Below, in pieces: positions 58,695 through 64,000 of a stretch of DNA of 64,000 nt; the stretch's first letter is position 1; the number at the start of each line of letters is the position of its first letter. This DNA is from Pipra filicauda. Taxonomy: Eukaryota; Chordata; Aves; Passeriformes; Pipridae. The stretch lies in contig NW_024104151.1 of the NCBI RefSeq assembly GCF_003945595.2, positions 1,570,501-1,634,500 on the forward strand. The letters run 5' to 3'. The position numbers and the translations under genes are program-made. The notes below the pieces were generated by a model. The model worked only from the letters and a program-made list of their open reading frames with translations. It did no database searches and was not told where the DNA came from.

Positions 58695-58956
58695 GCTTGG
58701 GACAAGGCCTGGAGGGACAGGACCAGGGAAATGGCTTCCCGCTGCCAGAGGGCAGGGCTAGATGGGATAATGGGAAGGGATTCTTCTCTGTGAGGGTGGT
58801 GAGGCCCTGGCACAGGTTGCCCAGAGAAGCTGCCCCATCCCTGGAAGTGTCCAAGGCCACGTTGGACGGGGCTTGGAGCAATCTGGGATACTGAAAGATG
58901 TCCCTGCCCATGGAACAAGATGAGCCCAAACCGGTCTGTGATTTGATGATTCTTTG
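58695..58956 (+). mobile_element. CR1 3' end in + orientation, type A
   Basis: gcttgggacaaggcctggag through gttgcccagagaagctgccc to ggtctgtgatttgatgattc. Confidence 0.9.
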
Positions 58957-59861
58957 AATGCCATTTCCTGCAGCTTTTGCTTTTTCTTCTTCTAATTCTT
59001 TTTTCTTTTAATATGAGATAAAATCCGAGTTAACTGTCTCTCTGCAATGTTTGTATGGGAGCAGAGTGGTTTTAGGGATGGTGGGCAGCCAAGTGAAGCC
59101 TGTCTACACGCATGGTGCAGCTGCTGAAAGGCCACTCAGACACGAGAATAAATCTCCGAGTTGTAATTTATTACAAATTCTAACAAAAATAGAGAGAGGA
59201 ATTTTTATTTCTTCCTTCTCAGCATATGTAGAATTTTAACATGAGCATTTTATTAAAAAGCAGCCAGGATTATGAATCATTCATGGCCACCAAGTGACTC
59301 CCACTCGTTGGAAGAATGACCCACACTTGGCTTCTTCACTGGCAACAAATAACACAGCTCTTAATGAACCCAGACAGTTTATTCTGAAGGCGCCCAAGAA
59401 GCAAAATCAAGTGGATTTTTAGGATTCAAACAAAGTTATATATTTTGTCAGGATCTCACTGGTTTTTTTCCTTTTTTGAATAATGAATGGAGTTGTTTTA
59501 AGGCAGTGTTAATGCTGGGAGTGCTGGGTGAAGAGATTCAATTGAGAGGCTGTCACAGGCCTCTCTTGTTTCCCTGACAAGAGTTGTCATGTTCCTGTGA
59601 CACCTGATGCACCAAGCACGGCTGATAAATGGCTTAAAGATGAAATTGTCAGTCTCCATTACCTGGCACAGCAATTACCCAGCACAGGGCCTGGGCTGGG
59701 CACCCTTGGGTGCCCCACGGGGAGAGGGAGGGTGGGGGGTGTGGGTGCAGCCTGATGGACCACGGGAGCCACTTCTCAGCCCAGTTCACAGGGTTAGTGT
59801 TGCCAAATACTCCAAAATCAGGACAAATAAAACTCTCCAACATCACCTTTTCAGTGTTAGA
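58957..59861. other. Intergenic DNA without recognised features
   Basis: Nothing recognised. Confidence 0.5.
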
Positions 59862-59995
59862 AATCACAGAGTCACAGAATACGCTGAGTTGGAAGGGACC
59901 CACAGAGATCATCGAGTCCAACCCATAGCCCTGCACAGGACCGTCCCCAAGAGTCACACCATGTGCCCCAGAGTATCATCCAAACACTCCTTGAA
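59862..59995 (-). mobile_element. CR1 3' end, type C
   Basis: aaatcacagagtcacagaat through ccctgcacaggaccgtcccc to atccaaacactccttgaa. Confidence 0.9.
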
Positions 59996-60272
59996 TGTAC
60001 TTACAGTTTCAGTACTTTTCCCAAACTGTGTTCTTGTAAGAGGAGCTTATGACAACTTTTTGCTAAACACTGGCTAAAAGTGATTTAAGGCCTAAGACAG
60101 CACTTATGATGAATTAAAATAATTAATTAAAAGGTTAATTAAAACCATTAAAAAATTAGGAAAGTTATATTATTTCCAACATGGGGTTCATTTCTTTTGC
60201 TGGGGTTCAGCAGAGAGAGAGGAGAGCATGAACACAGAGGTGAAGGAAAGAGGGAAGGTAAGAGAATACATA
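59996..60272. other. Intergenic DNA, AT-rich
   Basis: Low-complexity TTAAT-rich stretch at 60115-60170. Nothing else. Confidence 0.5.
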
Positions 60273-60402
60273 GGCCAGGCTGGACAGGGCTTAGAGTAAC
60301 CTGGGATAGTGGAAGGTGTCCCTGCCCATGGCAGGGGGTGGAACTGTATGGGCTTTAAGGTCTCTTCCAACCCAAACCAATCTGTGATTCTGTGATTCCA
60401 TG
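60273..60402 (+). mobile_element. CR1 3' end in + orientation, type A
   Basis: ggccaggctggacagggctt through ccctgcccatggcagggggt to the well-kept tail ctgtgattctgtgattccat. Confidence 0.92.
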
Positions 60403-60714
60403 ACACCTTTAGCTTTGATGGCACCTCCTGGGAGGTAATTTAAATTGAAAAGTTTCCAGCTGTCAGTGGATTTTAATTCCCCAGATCCCAGCAATGGCAC
60501 TCCCTTGCTTTGCCACCTCCAATCCCACTGACAGCAAGAGGAACATCTGAAACCCCCATGATGCTGGGACTGCTTCCATAGTGTCCCTTGGATTTCTGGC
60601 ATTTCGAGGGAGGCTCTGGGAATGGCTGTGTTGTAACCATAGCAACGTGGAGAGTTTGCACAGCACTCAGAATTCCTGTTGTTAACAAAAAGCAGAGTTG
60701 TAACACAATAAGGA
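60403..60714. other. Intergenic DNA without recognised features
   Basis: Nothing recognised. Confidence 0.5.
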
Positions 60715-60748
60715 ATCAGAATCACAGACTGCTTTGGTTGGGAGGGAC
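60715..60748 (-). mobile_element. CR1 3' terminus (about 34 bases)
   Basis: atcagaatcacagactgctt then tggttgggagggacc. Very short. Confidence 0.65.
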
Positions 60749-62860
60749 CAGTGGGGTTCTACTTCTGTGGGGATGGGGATGTACTGGACTCTGCTGTAGG
60801 GTTTGGAGTCAGACAAAGCCATGGCTGGTCTGATTCCACCGACCTGCTTCAGCTGGAGACCTTCCAGAAACCCCTCCTGCCCACAGATATAAATCCACAC
60901 CTCTGCTTCAATCAGTGCCTGCATTGTCCACTGCCAGGAGTTTGTGTTGAACTCAGAATCTGATCCAACCTCGTGGAAAAGTGTGATTAATACACCTCAG
61001 GAGGTTTTTGGGGAAAAAAGTTCTGTCCTGTGGAGGTGCTGAGCTGTCAGCTCACCGAAATCTCTCCACCTCCTGAGCAGGAGACTTAGCCCCTCTCTGG
61101 AGTGAGCTCCAAGTCTGGATTCACTTGACTCTCTTTGGTTTGATTTGAGCCTGAAGTGAACTGAAATTGCATTTGGAACTCCTTATTCTATTTATAATTG
61201 TAACTTAAAGAAAACAAAATTTACTCAGGAGTTTTCTTCTACACTAAAAGAAAGAAAAGGGGAAAAAAGCAGATTCTTCTCCTCGTTGGCCATTCATTTC
61301 CCTGGAAATAGGCACTCTCACAATGACTCTGTGTCTGACGTTAGTGTAATTGGGCATCCTGGAAAAAGGGAGACTGTCTTCACTAAAATGGGTGGATCTG
61401 AAGGAGAACTGGCTGTAAAAATGAGGACAAGAAATTGCTTTTGCATCCTGGTCAGTGGGAAAACTCCTGGTTCTCCTTGGACATCCCAAGGTTCAGGACA
61501 CAGGGATGTATCTCTAGGAAGTGACCCAGCAAACCATGGAGGACCCTCTGGACTGTTTACTCTTTGGGGTTGTTCAGTTCTTTACCTAAACCAATCTCTT
61601 AATTTTTTTTTTGTTTCATTTTGTTAAAACACAATTTGGAGAAGAAGCAAAATATTCCATGTCAGTGAGATGCGAAAGTGAACTCTATTGGGAAGGAGAC
61701 AGTTCAGCAACCAGAGGAGCCAAACTCTGACTTCAGAGTCCTAAACAGGTGCAATTCCATGGCCTTTAACAAGAACATGGCTCAGAACAGTAATACTCTA
61801 GTTAAAATTAGTACAAAAATTTGTCAGTACGGTTTCTTTTGGAATTGTTCCTTATCCTTTAAATGTGCAGCTGGCACATTTCCATCAACTGGGATCTGTG
61901 TGAACAGACCATATCACTTGTTTAGAGAGGCAGATTGCCAAAGGAAGAGATACTTTGGCAAATACATTTCATTTACATGTACAGAGTACAAAATTAAAAT
62001 CGACTGATATGAAGGGGTTAATTATTTCTGGGACCAAGTTACACTTTTGTCGGCTTAACACCAAATTTCAAGGAGTAAACTTGAAATCTGTAGGAGTACC
62101 CTGATCTGCAAAGCCTTAAATGACGGCTCCTTAAATGATGACCCTTTTCTAACCTGGCTTTAAAATACATATATATTAGATATTTTTACATTCCTCACCT
62201 TTATTCCTACATTAAATATGAATGCCCATTAAATGCTTTTGCTCCCAGAAATTTGTATTCAAAAGAAGCTTCTCTGAACCACAGTAATTAATGTCAATGG
62301 GGGCATGATTTATTCTGCATCTCACCTACACAGTGTCCAAATACACTTTTGAAAATGATAAATATTGGCTTATTTATGTATGTTTTTCTCAAACACCTCA
62401 CCGTCCTCTGGGCAGCAGGTTTAGAGAGCATTTCCTGCTTTTCCTGCTGGGAGTCTTGTTCCCTCAGTGCCAGAAGAGCAGAGGGAAAGGGATGATGCTC
62501 ATCCCCCTCCAACATCATACACGTGCCATCTTTTGAACCAGTCCCTGCTTCCCTGCGCTGTCAGGTGGGAACATTACAAATGCCTTTTGTGTTTTCCAGA
62601 GGTACCAGAGGAAGGAGGTTCCGTGTCCTCACACAATGACCTGCAGGGATCATGGTGCACCAGAAACTAGCTGGAAAAGGACCAAATAACAAGTCTTTGG
62701 GGCTTTTTTGTTGTCTGACAGGCTCCTCTGATTCTAGACAGGAACCCTGCAGTCCTTTCCTGAAAGACATGCCAGTGGGTCAGAAAAAAGAGGAGGAGAC
62801 AGAGGAAAAAGTGAAAGAAAAACAGCAACGAGCAACCACAGAGCAGTTCATTGGATAACC
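60749..62860. other. Intergenic DNA without recognised features (2.1 kb)
   Basis: AT-rich at 61150-61260 and 62000-62240. No exon, RNA gene or repeat recognised. Confidence 0.5.
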
Positions 62861-62909
62861 ATGGAATCAGACTGGGTTGGGTTGGGTTGGGAGGGCCCTC
62901 AAAGTTTGG
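62861..62909 (-). mobile_element. CR1 3' terminus, type A, with a GGGTT triplication
   Basis: atggaatcagactgggttgg then gttgggttgggagggccctc. GGGTT is repeated three times. Confidence 0.75.
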
Positions 62910-64000
62910 TTACTTCTCCTGAACAATAAAGAAAACGTGACTTTATTCCACATTTGCTCTGAAGACTAAGTTTTAAAATCTAAACCAGTCCTGTGGCTCT
63001 AAAAGAAATTCCTCCCCTGAGCTGCCAATGTCAAGTAAATTGTGGGCAAATATATGTTTGGATCTTCCTGTCAGACAAGTGAAGTGTATCATGAGGCCTG
63101 ATTTATTCCTGAGGAGGAGCACTGGAACTAAAAAACTGCCTGACAGGTAGAATTTGCTGGAGACAATAACACATCTGTATCAAATTGTGGTTGCAGGAAA
63201 GGCTGTTGTCAACAATGGTTGGAGAATGTGTTGCACTGTTTGGGAGTAAACATTTAATTATGAAATATGATCCATCCCCATCATCCCTGCACATTTGACT
63301 ACTGAAATTTCCTGTTATCCCTCTATCACACGCTGCTGGTGGATGTAAAGGCTCAGAGCAGAGCACGTGGGCAAGGTGTCAAGGCTTCTCCTTTTCAAAG
63401 CTGAAGTGGTTTCACACACTGCTCAGGTGAAGTATTTCCTGTTACTGCCTTACCAATGACATGCAAAATACTGAATATCTGGCAGAACAGAAAACAACAT
63501 AGTAGCCAAAAATAGAAGGTTTATGTAAATCAAGACTTGCAGATCCAAGGTAACTGGTTCTATGATTCTGTTCAACTTCCTTTTACTCCTTTCAGCATCT
63601 TCAGCAGGAGGAGGGAAACAGCCAGGAATGATCCACCCTCACTTGGGAAACGCCTGTGGCCTGGACTGTGTGACATGTATGTGACAGGAGTTAGAGGGAA
63701 TTCAACCCAGATTGAGTCAGGGCTCACAGGGAGGGCCTGGTGGGGGTTAAACCAGTGGTTGTTGTGGTTGGTTCCTTCACCTGAGCCTACCCTGAAGCCA
63801 GGCAGAGACTGAAACACCTCCACAAGACCCTTCTAGCCCCAGGCTTAGGGGATTTAGTGTCTATTTGCCAACTCTACTGTAACTAAAATATTTCAACTAT
63901 TATTTCTAACATTTCTTTTGTGATCTTATGTCCTCTTAGCAAGCTCGAATCACCCTTTAATTATTAAATCACCAAATGACATGTAGTGTTTAACTTTTGG
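62910..64000. other. Intergenic DNA to the window end
   Basis: No exon, RNA gene or repeat recognised. Confidence 0.5.

Noticed and set aside
62874..62891. GGGTT repeats resembling telomeric sequence
   Set aside because: They are a local triplication within the CR1 3' terminus, and the unit is not TTAGGG.
1..64000. Retroviral LTRs, DNA transposons, tRNA or small nuclear RNA genes
   Set aside because: I looked for terminal repeat pairs, tRNA box motifs and U6/7SK-like starts by eye and saw none. Diverged copies could still be missed without a profile search.
1..64000. A novel multi-gene system
   Set aside because: The window is one exon, its intron, UTR and gene-poor flank with CR1 repeats; no clustered unknown genes exist here.

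Overview
The window is vertebrate nuclear DNA and almost certainly avian. It holds one recognisable protein-coding exon in about 64 kb. It also holds about 43 short, 5'-truncated CR1 LINE copies, together roughly 9 kb by my hand-placed boundaries, no other identifiable transposon class, and no operon-like or prokaryotic structure. CR1 dominance with tails built from ATTCTRTG-like octamers is the bird signature. The commonest CR1 type here (3' end with GGTTGCTCCAAGCC and CATGGGCAGGGACACC on the + strand) is one I associate with songbirds and their relatives; the order-level guess is only moderately firm.

Gene content: 19006-19130 (+) is the last coding exon of NEGR1 (neuronal growth regulator 1; Kilon in rat, neurotractin in chicken), a GPI-anchored IgLON cell-adhesion protein. 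Everything left of it (1-19005) is the last NEGR1 intron. Everything right of 19131 is 3' UTR followed by gene-poor flanking DNA. I see no other coding exon. The longer open frames all lie in CR1 copies, in a 14-bp minisatellite or in featureless DNA.

Layout: 1-19 kb, intron with 13 CR1 pieces, 10 of them antisense to the gene. 19.1-22.3 kb, NEGR1 3' UTR with several candidate poly(A) signals. 22.3-40.9 kb, intergenic or extended 3' UTR, in which all CR1 pieces are antisense to NEGR1; it also holds a 16-copy 14-bp minisatellite at 25.4 kb and an (ATAGA)12 tract at 29 kb. 41.0-41.8 kb, a stretch that looks like the 3' end of a transcript (CpG cluster plus two AATAAA signals). 41.8-64 kb, repeat-rich intergenic DNA with CR1 in both orientations.

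CR1 types used below, as read on the + strand for minus-strand copies: A, 'ggttggaagggacctt ... ccatgggcagggacac'; B, 'ttggaaaagccctctgag ... agcactgccaaggcc'; C, 'tcctgagttggaaggga ... ccctgcacagga'; D, 'aaagccctccaggatca ... ccttgtcacc'; E, 'gttggaagggaccctaca' with an ATAGA tail. These are working labels from sequence similarity, not database subfamilies. All CR1 copies are non-coding 3' fragments; none reaches a reverse-transcriptase domain.

I did not find a new biological system. The points most worth checking are the possible distal transcript end at 41.8 kb, the change in CR1 orientation at the same place, and a few AT-rich blocks that may be conserved regulatory DNA.
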